Source of the DNA: Caulobacteraceae bacterium
GTDB lineage: Bacteria > Pseudomonadota > Alphaproteobacteria > Caulobacterales > Caulobacteraceae
Length of the DNA stretch: 64,000 nt
NCBI GenBank assembly: GCA_947475875.1
Contig: CANJME010000002.1
Span: 62,001 to 126,000, forward strand
Direction: 5' to 3'
A program made the translations under genes and the position numbers. The notes beneath the pieces were generated by a model, which had not been told where the DNA came from, did not search any database, and saw only the letters and a program-made list of their open reading frames with translations. This document shows, piece after piece, positions 1-8,666 of this stretch (position 1 is the stretch's first letter; every line of letters starts with the position of its first letter).

Positions 1-264
1 GCGCGTCATATAGCCGTTCAGCCCGAGGTGCCGATCGATGACCTTCTCGACATGCTCATAGACCCCTTCGCGCCGGCCCTGCCATCGGTCACCGAACGCA
101 TCGACGATGGCGTCGAGACTGATGATATTGACCTGGCCGTCCGCCAGGGCGCTCGATCCTTTCAGGGGCTCCAGCAAATCGGGATTGCTGGCGCGCAGCA
201 TTTTGGGCGCCTGAGCAACCGTCGGCGCGTCTACGTCTTTCCGCACGAGCGCGACGGTATTCAT
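1..264 (-). CDS. hypothetical protein, 3' end cut off by the window edge
   Basis: An open frame of 88 codons runs from an ATG at 264 off the window start. It begins MNTVALVRKDVDAPTV and the visible part ends with HLGLNGYMTR. It has ordinary high-GC codon use, no stop and no signal peptide or membrane segment. The middle (QVNIISLDAIVDAFGDRW) looks like a folded alpha/beta segment, but I do not recognise the family. It lies 84 bases downstream of meaB on the same strand, so it could share a transcript. No strong ribosome binding site precedes the ATG, so an upstream start is possible. Reality as a gene is likely, function unknown. Confidence 0.55.
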   Translation of the reverse strand, partial: MNTVALVRKDVDAPTVAQAPKMLRASNPDLLEPLKGSSALADGQVNIISLDAIVDAFGDRWQGRREGVYEHVEKVIDRHLGLNGYMTR

Positions 265-348
265 GTGGTCACTTTGCGCGGGAAAGGTTACCTGGCGGAT
301 TAACCGCGATGGTGAAAATGCGATTCACCCTGCGGCGAGAGATCGCGC

Positions 349-1326
349 CTATTCGGGTAAACCAAAGGCCCGCAAAAGCTGGTCCGCGGCTTGTCCCGGC
401 GGCAGTAAACCGTTGCGCACCCTGGGTTCCAGCTCGCCGACGAGCTCCGCCACCGCTGGGTGCTTACGCAGCGCATCGCCCAACCGGTCGCTGACCTGAC
501 TCCACATCCACCCCACATTTTGAGTAGCGCGTCGCGATGCGCGCTCGCCGGACGCGGTCATGATCTCGCGGTGGCGTTCGAGCTGGGCCCAGATCTCGGC
601 GATCCCGTCGCCAGAGAGCGCCGAGGCGGTCAAGACGGGCGGTGTCCAGTTGCGTGAGGCGGGCTCCAGGATGTGCAGTGCCGACCGGTAGTGCTGAGCT
701 GAGCGTTTGGCCAGGGCCGGGTCGATGTCGGCCTTGTTCACGACGATGGCGTCGGCCAGTTCGATCAGGCCTTTCTTGATCCCTTGCAGTTCGTCGCCGC
801 CGGCTGGAATCAGCAGGGCCAGGAAAACGTCCACCATGTCGGCGACCATGGTTTCCGACTGGCCGACTCCCACGGTCTCCACGATGATCACATCAAAGCC
901 GGCCGCCTCGCACAGGAGCATGGCCTCGCGGGTCTTGCGGGCGACCCCGCCCAGGGCGCCTCCGGACGGAGAAGGGCGAATATAGGCGTTCGGGTCCACC
1001 GACAGCCTCTCCATGCGGGTCTTGTCGCCCAGGATCGAGCCGCCGGTGCGGCTGGACGAGGGATCGACCGCCAGCACGGCGACCCGGTGATCGCTGGCGG
1101 TAAGCATCAGCCCGAGCGCTTCGATGAAAGTCGATTTTCCGGCCCCTGGCACGCCGGTGATCCCGACCCGCTGGGCGCGTCCAGTCAGAGGCATCAGCGC
1201 TTCGAGCAGCGTCCGTGCGCTGGCCGCATGATCCGCTCTGCGCGACTCGACCAAGGTGATGGCGCGGGCCAGGGCGGCGCGCTCACCTGCCTCGATGCCC
1301 GATTTGAGGTCTGTCACCGTCGCCAA
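349..1326 (-). CDS. meaB: MeaB/ArgK-type G3E GTPase, methylmalonyl-CoA mutase chaperone
   Basis: MeaB proteins are cytosolic GTPases that load and protect the adenosylcobalamin cofactor of methylmalonyl-CoA mutase. This 325-residue frame has the usual family length. It shows the P-loop GVPGAGKST at residues 58-66, the family stretch LAVDPSSSRTGGSILGDKTR at about 86-104, a switch region ETVGVGQSE at 150-158 and the guanine-specificity motif VNKAD at 196-200. The start is a TTG at 1326; a GTG three codons later is also possible. It follows the YbjQ-like gene by 12 bases and is probably co-transcribed with it. The mutase itself is not in this window. Family assignment is firm; the mutase as partner is by family knowledge. 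Confidence 0.93.
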   Translation of the reverse strand: MATVTDLKSGIEAGERAALARAITLVESRRADHAASARTLLEALMPLTGRAQRVGITGVPGAGKSTFIEALGLMLTASDHRVAVLAVDPSSSRTGGSILGDKTRMERLSVDPNAYIRPSPSGGALGGVARKTREAMLLCEAAGFDVIIVETVGVGQSETMVADMVDVFLALLIPAGGDELQGIKKGLIELADAIVVNKADIDPALAKRSAQHYRSALHILEPASRNWTPPVLTASALSGDGIAEIWAQLERHREIMTASGERASRRATQNVGWMWSQVSDRLGDALRKHPAVAELVGELEPRVRNGLLPPGQAADQLLRAFGLPE

Positions 1327-1338
1327 AATATGCGGCTC

Positions 1339-1656
1339 TTATACCCGCACGGCCGTTCCGCTGGCCGTCACCATTAGCATCGAGCCGTTGGCGCCGACCG
1401 TCTCGTAGTCGAGGTCCACCCCGATCACCGCATTGGCGCCCAGCGCGCCTGCCTGCGCCGTCATCTCGCGGATTGCCGATTCCCGGCCCTCGCGAAGGAT
1501 GTCTTCATAGGCCTGGGACCTGCCGCCGACGATGTCGCGCACGCCGGCCAGAAAATCGCGGAATATATTGGCGCCGACGATGGCCTCCCCGGCGACAATG
1601 CCGAGATAGTCCTGGACCGGCCGACCTTCGACGCTGTGAGTTGTGCTGACGATCAT
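1339..1656 (-). CDS. YbjQ/UPF0145 family protein
   Basis: A 105-residue protein of the YbjQ (UPF0145, DUF74) family, small proteins that form pentamers and are sometimes called putative heavy-metal-binding; no enzymatic role is established. The sequence carries the family hallmarks: [19 protein letters not shown] at the N-terminus, [21 protein letters not shown], and the C-terminal [16 protein letters not shown]. The ATG at 1656 has a good ribosome binding site (GGAGAAAGACC) just upstream. It lies immediately before meaB on the same strand with a 12-base gap. Assignment to the family is secure; a metal-related role is only a family label. Confidence 0.9.
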   Translation of the reverse strand: MIVSTTHSVEGRPVQDYLGIVAGEAIVGANIFRDFLAGVRDIVGGRSQAYEDILREGRESAIREMTAQAGALGANAVIGVDLDYETVGANGSMLMVTASGTAVRV

Positions 1657-1839
1657 GGTCTTTCTCCGCGGGCCCCGAACTTAGGCATTCGATCCTTGCA
1701 AGTCATCGGCTGAACTAGAGATTTTGGGGAACGCGTGCGCCACAAAGCTTGCGACAACTGGCGGTGGGCGTCGACGATCCGACTTAATCTATTGTTTTCC
1801 CTGCCTGGGCATACTGCCGCCCTGGGAGGGCGTCGATCC

Positions 1840-4254
1840 GTGAAACGCCACAGGCTGCAGGAACCGCCCTTCGGAATGAACGGTGTGAAGCCCGCTTTTG
1901 AGCGGGCGACCTGGCTTGCCAAGACCCTGTTCGATGTTGTCGGTTCCGCCGTCGTGCTGGTCGATGGCCACGGCAGTTGGCGCAGCAGGGACAATGTCGA
2001 CCTGCCTGATGGCGATCCGCCCGCTGAATTGGTCATCCAGACCGGCAAGGCCCTTTGGGTCGAGGACGCGGCGGCCGATCCGCGGTTCGCCAATCATCAA
2101 TTTGTCAGGAGCAAGGTCGGCTACCGGTTCTATGCCGCCGCCCCTCTGCGTCTGGCGGACGGTACGACCCCAGGCGTTCTTTGCGTCGTGGGGAGTGTTC
2201 CCAGGCCCATGGACGAGCGGCTGGCCAAGGCCCTGCAGAAACTGGCCGACGGTGTGGCGATCGAATGCGACCGCGCCCGCGCGGCTGAGCGCGCCCGGCG
2301 CGACATCACCGAACACCAGCGTACGCGCCAAGTCCTGCACGCCTTCGCCGAGGCCATGCCGGGCTCACTGGTGATGACCGACCGTGAATTCAGAGTCATC
2401 AAGGCCAGCCCGGTGTGGCTTACAAACTTCAACGTGACCGAAGAAGAGGCCATCGGCAGGACGGTCTTCGAGATCGCGCCTGACTACTTCATTCGTTTCC
2501 GCGGAGCCCTCGAAAAGGTGATGGGCGGCCGCCACATTCGCGATCCCAAGGTCAAGTCCACCCAGCCCGGTCAGATGAAATGGATCACCGCCGAACTGTC
2601 GCCCTGGCGCGACGAGGCTGGAGAGATCGGTGGCATTATCATCGCCGCTCAGGACATCACCGAGATGGTGCTCAATCTCGAGCGCGCCGAGCGCGCCGAG
2701 CAGATGCTGAATATGGCTCTGGCGATCACCGACATCCATGCCTTCGACATCGACTACGAAAACAAGATCGTTCAGAAATCCAACGGCGACACCGACCTGA
2801 CCTTCTTCGGTGAGGTCAAGACCTTCGAACAGATGGCGGGTTTCGAAAGCATCGACTCGCGCGACCGGGCCAGGGCGCGCCAGGAGATGGAGGCGTCTGA
2901 AGCCGAAACCGGACTGCGCCGCGCTGAATATCGAACCAACCGGCGCGACGGCAAGGAGGTCTGGGTCTCATCGGTGGTCCAGGTGGCCCGCAACGAGCAG
3001 GGCGCGCCGGCCCGAGCTATCGGGGCAATGCAGGACATCACCGCCCGCAAGCAGAACGAGATCGCCCTCGTGCAGGCCAAGGAACAGGCCGAAGCCGCCA
3101 ATCAGGCCAAGAGCACCTTCCTGGCCATCATGAGCCACGAGATCCGCACGCCCCTGAACGGCGTGCTGGGTATGGCCCAGGCCATGGCCGTGGACACCCT
3201 CAATACTATCCAGCGCCAGCGGCTGGACGTCATTCGCCAGTCTGGCGAGACGCTGCTGGCCATCCTCAATGACGTGCTGGATCTTTCCAAGATCGAGGCC
3301 GGCAAGCTCGAACTGGAAGAAGCCGAATTCAATATCGACGAGGTGGCCCGGGGCGCCCACGCGGCCTTCACCGCTATCGCCCAGAAAAAGGGCCTGTCCT
3401 TCGACCTGTCCGTGGAGGAGGGGGCCAGAGGTGTCTATCTCGGCGACTCCACGCGGGTTCGACAGATCGTCTACAACCTCGTTTCCAACGCCCTGAAATT
3501 CACCGAGGAGGGTCAGGTTCGCGTCGTCGTCAGTCGCGCGGATGATTCCCTGACCATCAAGGTCAGCGACACCGGCATGGGTATTGCGCCGGACCGGCTG
3601 GCCCACCTCTTCGAGAAGTTCGAGCAGGAAGACGCCTCAACCACGCGCCGGTTCGGCGGTACTGGCCTGGGCCTGGCCATCTGCCGCGAGCTCGCCTCGT
3701 TGATGAACGGCTCGATTTCCGCCGAAAGCACGCCTGGCAAGGGAAGCACCTTCTCGGTGGTTCTGCCACTGCGGCGTGTGGGCGACGCGGGCGCGCCGGC
3801 CGCTCCGGTCAGCATCGAGGAGCCGCAGGATACCGACCTGAACGCGCCGGCCTTGCGGATTCTTGCGGCCGAGGACAACACGGTCAATCAGCTGGTGCTC
3901 AAGACCCTGTTGCACCAGATCGGCGTCGATCCCACCGTGGTCGACAATGGCGTCAAGGCCCTTGAGGCCTGGGAAGCTGGTGAGTGGGACGTCATCCTGA
4001 TGGACGTTCAGATGCCCGAACTGGACGGCCCGTCGGCCACCAGGCTGATCCGCCAGCGCGAGGCGGCGACCGGCCGGGCGCGCACCCCGATCATCGCCCT
4101 GACCGCTAACGCCATGAGCCACCAGGTTGCCGAATACACCGCCTGCGGCATGGACGGCTTCGTCGCCAAGCCGATCGAAATCGGTCGCCTGTTCACGGCC
4201 CTGCAATCGGTGCTGGGTGAGGCGGCCTCTGAGGATCAGGCCCAGGTCGCCTAG
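1840..4254 (+). CDS. hybrid sensor histidine kinase (GAF-PAS-PAS-HisKA-HATPase-REC)
   Basis: A cytosolic hybrid kinase of about 804 residues without membrane segments. In order: a GAF-like domain (about 15-150), two PAS domains (about 165-290 and 300-405), a short coiled coil, HisKA with phospho-acceptor His433 in MSHEIRTPLNG, an ATPase domain with N-box NLVSNALKF, G1 DTGMGIAP and G2 GTGLGLAI, and a receiver with phospho-acceptor Asp722 in LMDVQMPELDG. I chose the GTG at 1840 because GGGAGGG lies nine bases upstream; an ATG at 1876 and a more distant GTG at 1735 are in frame. No response regulator or phosphotransfer gene is adjacent, so the output partner is unknown. The signal sensed cannot be read from the sequence. 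Confidence 0.92.
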   Translation: MKRHRLQEPPFGMNGVKPAFERATWLAKTLFDVVGSAVVLVDGHGSWRSRDNVDLPDGDPPAELVIQTGKALWVEDAAADPRFANHQFVRSKVGYRFYAAAPLRLADGTTPGVLCVVGSVPRPMDERLAKALQKLADGVAIECDRARAAERARRDITEHQRTRQVLHAFAEAMPGSLVMTDREFRVIKASPVWLTNFNVTEEEAIGRTVFEIAPDYFIRFRGALEKVMGGRHIRDPKVKSTQPGQMKWITAELSPWRDEAGEIGGIIIAAQDITEMVLNLERAERAEQMLNMALAITDIHAFDIDYENKIVQKSNGDTDLTFFGEVKTFEQMAGFESIDSRDRARARQEMEASEAETGLRRAEYRTNRRDGKEVWVSSVVQVARNEQGAPARAIGAMQDITARKQNEIALVQAKEQAEAANQAKSTFLAIMSHEIRTPLNGVLGMAQAMAVDTLNTIQRQRLDVIRQSGETLLAILNDVLDLSKIEAGKLELEEAEFNIDEVARGAHAAFTAIAQKKGLSFDLSVEEGARGVYLGDSTRVRQIVYNLVSNALKFTEEGQVRVVVSRADDSLTIKVSDTGMGIAPDRLAHLFEKFEQEDASTTRRFGGTGLGLAICRELASLMNGSISAESTPGKGSTFSVVLPLRRVGDAGAPAAPVSIEEPQDTDLNAPALRILAAEDNTVNQLVLKTLLHQIGVDPTVVDNGVKALEAWEAGEWDVILMDVQMPELDGPSATRLIRQREAATGRARTPIIALTANAMSHQVAEYTACGMDGFVAKPIEIGRLFTALQSVLGEAASEDQAQVA

Positions 4255-4279
4255 CGGTCCGTTCGATGGCCGAACACGA

Positions 4280-4308
4280 AAAGGCCGCCGGCATAACCGG
4301 CGGCCTTT
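4280..4308. terminator. bidirectional intrinsic terminator
   Basis: Perfect 12-bp inverted repeat AAAGGCCGCCGG / CCGGCGGCCTTT around a five-base loop, flanked by A on one side and T on the other. It lies between the converging kinase (ends 4254) and porin (ends 4333) genes, so it can end transcription from both sides. Confidence 0.85.
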
Positions 4309-4332
4309 CCGTCTCAAGCGATACTCGAAAGC

Positions 4333-5094
4333 CTACTTGAAGGTCGTGGTCAGCTTGGCGGTGATGCCGTCGAAGTCGACGCCATACAGGTTGCTGTTGC
4401 CGAAAGCGGCGGCGTGGTCGTTGGTCGAGGTGTAGCGCACGTCAACCGAGGCCACATCGTTGATCGGCACGGTAAAGCCGATGTTCCAGGTTGTGTAGCT
4501 GTCTTCGCAGCCCGAGCCGCCGCAGCGGAACGCGCCGGTTTCAGGATCGGAGATGTTCTGGATCCCGAAGGCTCCGCTGATGACCACATCCTTCCACGGA
4601 GCGGTGAAGCCCACTTCGTAGTAGGTGGCCGCACCCGCTTCGGCGAAGTATTCCGGCGAATAGTAGATCGCGCCGGTGATCGAGCCCATGCCGACCGGGA
4701 AGCTGCCCTTGGCGTAGACTTCGTAATAGGCCGCGTCGATCGAGGGATCGCCGGCGTGGGTCGTGGCGTTGACCCAGGTGGTGCCGTCGTTGACGTAGCC
4801 ATAGTAGATGGCGCCGACGTCGAAATCGAAGTCGCCCGACGAGCCCTTCCAACCGCCGTAAGCGTCCACTTCGGCGCTGGCGAAGCCAACCGAGCTGGTC
4901 CACAGGCCGGCGTAGGCGCCGCTTTCACCGGACCAGTCGACGCCGCCAAAGCCGGCCGCGTCAGCGCCCTGGCTCAGGCCGCGGAACAGATATTGGCTGA
5001 CCACGCCGGCGTTGACCGACACTTCAGCGTGGGCGGCGCCCGCGATGGCCAGGCCCGCCGTGGCGCTGCACAGAGCAAGTTTCAGAAATTTCAT
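4333..5094 (-). CDS. TorF-family putative outer-membrane porin
   Basis: A 253-residue exported protein with a signal peptide cleaved after AHA at residue 23. The mature part is rich in alternating aromatic, glycine and small polar residues and ends in TTTFK, typical of an outer-membrane beta barrel. The opening EVSVNAGVVSQYLFRGLSQ matches the TorF family (also annotated Gcw_chp, TIGR02001). A Cys pair in FRCGGSGCED may form a disulfide in an extracellular loop. TorF genes often stand next to glnK-amtB in proteobacteria, but those genes are not here. The upstream gap holds an NtrC-like palindrome at 5202-5219. Substrate is unknown. Confidence 0.88.
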   Translation of the reverse strand: MKFLKLALCSATAGLAIAGAAHAEVSVNAGVVSQYLFRGLSQGADAAGFGGVDWSGESGAYAGLWTSSVGFASAEVDAYGGWKGSSGDFDFDVGAIYYGYVNDGTTWVNATTHAGDPSIDAAYYEVYAKGSFPVGMGSITGAIYYSPEYFAEAGAATYYEVGFTAPWKDVVISGAFGIQNISDPETGAFRCGGSGCEDSYTTWNIGFTVPINDVASVDVRYTSTNDHAAAFGNSNLYGVDFDGITAKLTTTFK

Positions 5095-5201
5095 GAGAGA
5101 AAGACCCCTTGATGATGATCGGCCCGGGAAGGGGCCGGTTGTGTTCGTCCCCGCCGCGAAGCGCGAACGGATCGCGCCCTTTATCGACGCGTGGTTTCCA
5201 A

Positions 5202-5219
5202 GTGCTCAATATTGTGCAC
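5202..5219. promoter_or_regulatory. near-perfect 18-bp palindrome upstream of the TorF gene
   Basis: GTGCTCAATATTGTGCAC is palindromic except for one pair of positions. Its centre is about 116 bases upstream of the porin ATG, on the upstream side for that gene. The pattern resembles enterobacterial NtrC sites, which pair GCAC and GTGC around an AT-rich core. I did not find a convincing sigma-54 promoter between it and the gene, so the regulator is inference. The rest of the 5095-5366 gap holds a weak 7-bp hairpin at 5335-5354 that could terminate the SDR transcript, and nothing else I can name. Confidence 0.45.
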
Positions 5220-5366
5220 CGCAACAAGGGGCTTCATTGTCGCGGGTGACCGGATGTTGAGCGCGATAAACGGGCAAAGTTCAAAAAACGGGCGGTTTTG
5301 CACTGTTTTCGAGCGAATCGGCCTGATTTTGAGGCTGTGGCCTTGATGCCACAGTCTGTGGTCGAA

Positions 5367-6170
5367 TCAGCGCATGCCCAGGGAGGCGCCACCGAGGTGG
5401 GCGCCGCCGTCGACCAGCAGGGTCTCGCCGGTGATGTGCCGCGAGGCCGGTGATCCCAGGAATACCGCTGCCCCTGCGATGTCCTCGGCCTCGGAAGCGA
5501 CCTGCAGGGGCGTCACCTTGATTTGCCGCTGACGCATCTGTTCCATCGCCTGGGGGCCGAGGCCCTTTTCGAACCAGGGCGTGGCGATAAAGCCCGGGCA
5601 GATGGCGTTGACCCGGATCCTGGGCGCCAGCGCGCGGGCCAGGTCGATGGTCATGGTGATCATCGCGCCCTTGGAGGCGCAGTAGGGCACTGACGAGCCG
5701 ATCCCGACCACGCCGGCGATCGAGGCGGTCATCACCACCGCGCCGGCCCGCTCGCCTTTTTGCAGCAATTCCTTGCAGGCGCGGACCATCTGGAACGAGC
5801 CGATTACATTCACCGCATAGAGCCGCTGGAAATCCTCGGCGTTGACGGCGTCGAGGTCCGAGTGGTCCAGCGCCATCTTGGTCATGCCGGCATTGTTGAA
5901 CAGCACATCGATCCGGCCATAAGGCGCGGCGGCCGCGGCGATTTTCTTGCAGTCGTCATCGTTCGCCACGTCGCCCTGGACGACTACGGCCTCGGCGCCT
6001 TCCTGGCGGACCAGGCCGGCGGTTTCCATTGCCTCGGCTTCGCTGCGCGCATAGTTGACGATCACCGCCTTGGCGCCGCGGCTGGCCACCTCGACGCAGA
6101 TCGCCCGGCCAAGCCCCGTCGAGGCTCCCGTGACCACCACGATCTGACCATCGAAATCCTTGCGCGCCAT
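5367..6170 (-). CDS. SDR-family NAD(P)-dependent oxidoreductase
   Basis: A classical short-chain dehydrogenase/reductase of 267 residues, cytosolic. It shows the nucleotide-binding TGASTGLG at residues 14-21, NNAG at 92-95, catalytic Ser150, Tyr163 and Lys167 (YCASK), and the PG turn plus LLVDGGAHLGG end typical of FabG-like enzymes. A GTG at 6173 and an ATG at 6170 are adjacent; I chose the ATG because GGGAGA is optimally spaced from it. It is divergent from queF. Substrate cannot be inferred: FabG-like sequences include acyl-ACP, sugar and alcohol reductases, and no pathway genes flank it. Confidence 0.88.
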   Translation of the reverse strand: MARKDFDGQIVVVTGASTGLGRAICVEVASRGAKAVIVNYARSEAEAMETAGLVRQEGAEAVVVQGDVANDDDCKKIAAAAAPYGRIDVLFNNAGMTKMALDHSDLDAVNAEDFQRLYAVNVIGSFQMVRACKELLQKGERAGAVVMTASIAGVVGIGSSVPYCASKGAMITMTIDLARALAPRIRVNAICPGFIATPWFEKGLGPQAMEQMRQRQIKVTPLQVASEAEDIAGAAVFLGSPASRHITGETLLVDGGAHLGGASLGMR

Positions 6171-6234
6171 CACTATTCTCCCAAGACCGCGTTTGCGAGG
6201 CTCTTACACAGAGGATTGCCGCGCTGAAAGCGCC

Positions 6235-6263
6235 GCTGCGATTTGATGAAATCAAATCGCAGC
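6235..6263. repeat. 13-bp inverted repeat hairpin, first half of a composite intergenic repeat
   Basis: GCTGCGATTTGAT and its exact reverse complement flank the three bases GAA. It is followed ten bases later by a second inverted repeat (6274-6327). No T-run follows, so it is not a standard terminator. Composite palindromes of this look are dispersed in alphaproteobacterial genomes. Confidence 0.7.
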
Positions 6264-6273
6264 TTAAACGCGC

Positions 6274-6327
6274 TTAGTGCGCATTTGAATCCGAAAACCG
6301 GTTTCCACTTTTCGGAATGCGCACTAA
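6274..6327. repeat. palindromic intergenic repeat containing the AAACCGGTTT core
   Basis: Perfect 12-bp terminal inverted repeats (TTAGTGCGCATT / AATGCGCACTAA) enclose the core CCGAAAACCGGTTTCC and end TTTTCGGAATGCGC. A diverged second copy lies at 11651-11707 with the same core and the same right end. It sits between the divergent SDR and queF genes and ends 11 bases before the queF start. Confidence 0.75.
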
Positions 6328-6338
6328 CGCTTTTGCTT

Positions 6339-6788
6339 ATGAATGAGACCCTGACCCAGCTTGGCCAGGCCACGCCCATCCCGGCCAGTCCGGACAAGGC
6401 GGTGCTTGAAAAGGTGGCCAATCCCCATCCGGGAACGCTTTATGTCGCCCGGTTCGCCGCGCCGGAGTTCACCTCGCTCTGCCCGGTCACCGGCCAGCCG
6501 GATTTCGCCCACCTGGTCATCGACTATGTCCCCGATGGCTGGATCGTCGAATCCAAGTCGCTGAAGCTCTATCTCGCCTCGTTCCGCAATCACGGCGCCT
6601 TCCACGAGGACTGCACGCTCGCCATCGGCAAGAAGATCGTCGAGACCGTTCAGCCGCAATGGCTACGCATCGGCGGCTACTGGTACCCGCGCGGCGGCAT
6701 TCCGATCGATGTCTTCTGGCAGACAGGCGAGCCGCCCAGGGGCCTGTGGATCCCCGATCAGGGCGTCGCGCCCTATCGCGGGCGCTAG
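6339..6788 (+). CDS. queF: NADPH-dependent 7-cyano-7-deazaguanine reductase (preQ1 synthase)
   Basis: QueF reduces the nitrile of preQ0 to the amine of preQ1, a step in queuosine tRNA modification. This is the short, single-domain type (149 residues). Catalytic Cys48 lies in [14 protein letters not shown] with proton donor Asp55, followed by the QueF motif ESKSLK at 71-76 and the substrate-binding HE pair at 89-90. The start at 6339 ([10 protein letters not shown]) fits the family; the same frame stays open upstream through the intergenic repeat, which I judge non-coding. No clear ribosome binding site is visible, the repeat ending right before the start. No other queuosine genes are in the window. 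Confidence 0.93.
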   Translation: MNETLTQLGQATPIPASPDKAVLEKVANPHPGTLYVARFAAPEFTSLCPVTGQPDFAHLVIDYVPDGWIVESKSLKLYLASFRNHGAFHEDCTLAIGKKIVETVQPQWLRIGGYWYPRGGIPIDVFWQTGEPPRGLWIPDQGVAPYRGR

Positions 6789-7393
6789 GGCCGGCTGATC
6801 AGAGCTTCGATGTTCGGCCGGGCCCGCTCAAGCGGCGGCTCGGACGGGGTTCCCATGTAGATAAAGCCCGCGATCTTTTCACCGTCGCCCAGCCCGAATA
6901 TGGGCCGCGTGGCCTCGTCATAGGCATACCAGTCGGTGATCCAGCAGGCGCCGAAACCGGCCGCCGTCGCGGCCTGAAGCAAGGTGAGGCACACGGCGCC
7001 CGCGCTCATCCGCTGCTCCCACTCGGGGATGTCGCCCTCGGTAAACCGCGAGACGACGCAGATGGCGAGGGGAGGGGTGGCCAGTTTGCCCAGAGCGGCC
7101 AGCGCCTTCGTTGCATCCGGCCGCGCCTGCGCGATCGCGGTGAGTTTGGTGGCGACATCGGCCTTCGCCGCGCCTTCCAGCACCATGAACCGCCAGGGAA
7201 AGAGCTTGCCGTGGTCCGGAACCCGCGCGGCCAGGCGCAGCAGCGCTTCCACGTCCTCGCGGGATGGACCCGGCGCGCGCAGGAGCAGGGCTCCGACCGA
7301 CCGGCGCCTGGCCAGGAACGCCAGCACTTCCGGCTGCTCGCGAGGCGGCAGGGGATCGCCGAACTGTGGCGGATCGGGAAGTTTGATACTCAA
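6785..7393 (-). CDS. nitroreductase family protein (YdjA-like)
   Basis: A 202-residue FMN-dependent nitroreductase-fold protein resembling E. coli YdjA. Shared features are an early [33 protein letters not shown], and the ending [15 protein letters not shown]. The start is decided by AGGAGGT nine bases before a TTG at 7393. The frame stays open far upstream, antisense to cysE, and includes an ATG at 7444, but nothing conserved lies there. It converges on queF with a four-base overlap of the 3' ends and is divergent from cysE. Physiological substrate unknown. Confidence 0.85.
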   Translation of the reverse strand: MSIKLPDPPQFGDPLPPREQPEVLAFLARRRSVGALLLRAPGPSREDVEALLRLAARVPDHGKLFPWRFMVLEGAAKADVATKLTAIAQARPDATKALAALGKLATPPLAICVVSRFTEGDIPEWEQRMSAGAVCLTLLQAATAAGFGACWITDWYAYDEATRPIFGLGDGEKIAGFIYMGTPSEPPLERARPNIEALISRP

Positions 7394-7531
7394 GATCGAT
7401 AAACCTCCTGGGGCTGTTGCGGCAGGCGCGCCGCCTCCCCACATCGGTTGGACACGCGACGGATTCACGCGGTTAACCCACGCTGTGTTAGGATCGCCTA
7501 GACCTGAGCGCAACAAATAGGCGGAGGCCCC

Positions 7532-8362
7532 ATGCCCCAGCATCTGGAAGTCGTAGCTCCCGGCGAAGCCCCGCCGGTCTGGGCGGCCCTGCGGAGTGAG
7601 GCGATGCAGGTCGCGAAAACCGAGCCGAGCCTGGCAAGCCTGGTCAATGCGGTGATCCTGCGCCACGACACCATCGGCCATGCCCTGTCGTTCCAGCTCG
7701 CCCGCAAGCTCGGCGACCAGGAGCTGCGGGCTATGTCCATGCGCGAGGTGATCGAAGAGGCCCTGGCCGCCGATCCCACCATTATCGAGGCCGTGGAAGC
7801 CGATTTGCGCGCCGTCTTCGAGCGAGACCCGGCCTGCAAGGGCTACCTGCAGCCGTTCCTTTATTTCAAAGGCTTTCTGGCCCTGGAAACCCACCGCGTC
7901 GCCCATTGGCTCTACAAACAGGGCCGCGAGCCCCTGGCGCTCTATCTGCAAAGCCGCATGTCCGAGCTCTTCCAGGTCGACATCAATCCGGCCAGCCGGG
8001 TCGGCAAGGGCGTCTTCCTCGACCACGGCACCGGCATCGTCATCGGCGAGACCGCGGTGATCGGCGACGATGTTTCGATCCTGCAGGGCGTGACCCTCGG
8101 CGGCACGGGCGCCGAGCGCGGCGATCGCCACCCCAAGATCGGCAATGGCGTGCTGCTTGGCGCCGGCGCCACGGTGCTCGGCAACATCAAGATCGGCGAC
8201 CGGGCCAAGATCGCGTCCGGCTCGGTGGTGCTGAAAGAAGTGCCGGCAGGCTGCACGGCGGCCGGCGTGCCGGCCAAGCTGATCAACTGCCCGAGTTGCG
8301 GCGAGCCGTCGCGCACCATGGACCAGACCCTCAGCGGCGCTGCGTTCGACCCGTCTTTCTAG
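7532..8362 (+). CDS. cysE: serine O-acetyltransferase
   Basis: CysE acetylates L-serine with acetyl-CoA to give O-acetylserine, the carbon acceptor in cysteine biosynthesis. The 276-residue protein has the N-terminal helical SATase domain (about 15-150; TIGHALSFQLARKLGD) and a left-handed beta-helix acyltransferase domain. The latter contains FQVDINPASRVGKGVFLDHGTGIVIGET (catalytic His in DHGTG) and GGTGAERGDRHPKIGNGVLLGAGA, as in characterised enzymes. The C-terminus ends CGEPSRTMDQTLSGAAFDPSF. GGAGG precedes the ATG. No cysK is adjacent. Feedback inhibition by cysteine is a family property, not seen here. Confidence 0.95.
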   Translation: MPQHLEVVAPGEAPPVWAALRSEAMQVAKTEPSLASLVNAVILRHDTIGHALSFQLARKLGDQELRAMSMREVIEEALAADPTIIEAVEADLRAVFERDPACKGYLQPFLYFKGFLALETHRVAHWLYKQGREPLALYLQSRMSELFQVDINPASRVGKGVFLDHGTGIVIGETAVIGDDVSILQGVTLGGTGAERGDRHPKIGNGVLLGAGATVLGNIKIGDRAKIASGSVVLKEVPAGCTAAGVPAKLINCPSCGEPSRTMDQTLSGAAFDPSF

Positions 8363-8451
8363 GCAAAAAACCCGGCCGTCCGCCGCTTTTTCGGGTTTGT
8401 CCGCGCCGCGCGGACGGCTAGGGTCGCGCCGACTTTATAGGAGCAGACCCC

Positions 8452-8658
8452 ATGGACGCCCGAGCCATCAAGCGTGTCGAAACCCACCTGCGCGGCACGT
8501 TCGCCAACGCCCGGATCAACGTCACCCCCCGCAAGCAGTCCGACAGCTGCGAGGTGTATGTCGGCGATGAATTCATCGGCGTCGTCTTCGAAGACGAGGA
8601 CGAAGCCGGCTCCTACATGTTCGAAATGGCGATCCTGGCGGAAGATCTGCAGCGCTAG
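8452..8658 (+). CDS. DUF3126 family protein
   Basis: A 68-residue acidic protein, MDARAIKRVETHLRGTFAN..., containing CEVYVGDEFIGVVFEDEDE and ending FEMAILAEDLQR. This is the pattern of DUF3126, a small family typical of alphaproteobacteria with no known function. It has no signal peptide or membrane segment, so it is probably cytosolic. AGGAG lies eight bases before the ATG. It sits 89 bases downstream of cysE on the same strand; the Caulobacter-like order cysE-DUF3126 suggests but does not prove a functional link. Confidence 0.85.
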   Translation: MDARAIKRVETHLRGTFANARINVTPRKQSDSCEVYVGDEFIGVVFEDEDEAGSYMFEMAILAEDLQR

Positions 8659-8666
8659 GCGGTCCT

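Noticed and set aside
8359-8400. Weak AAACCCG/CGGGTTT stem after cysE as a terminator
   Set aside because: Seven-base stem with an 18-base loop and no T-run; too weak to call.
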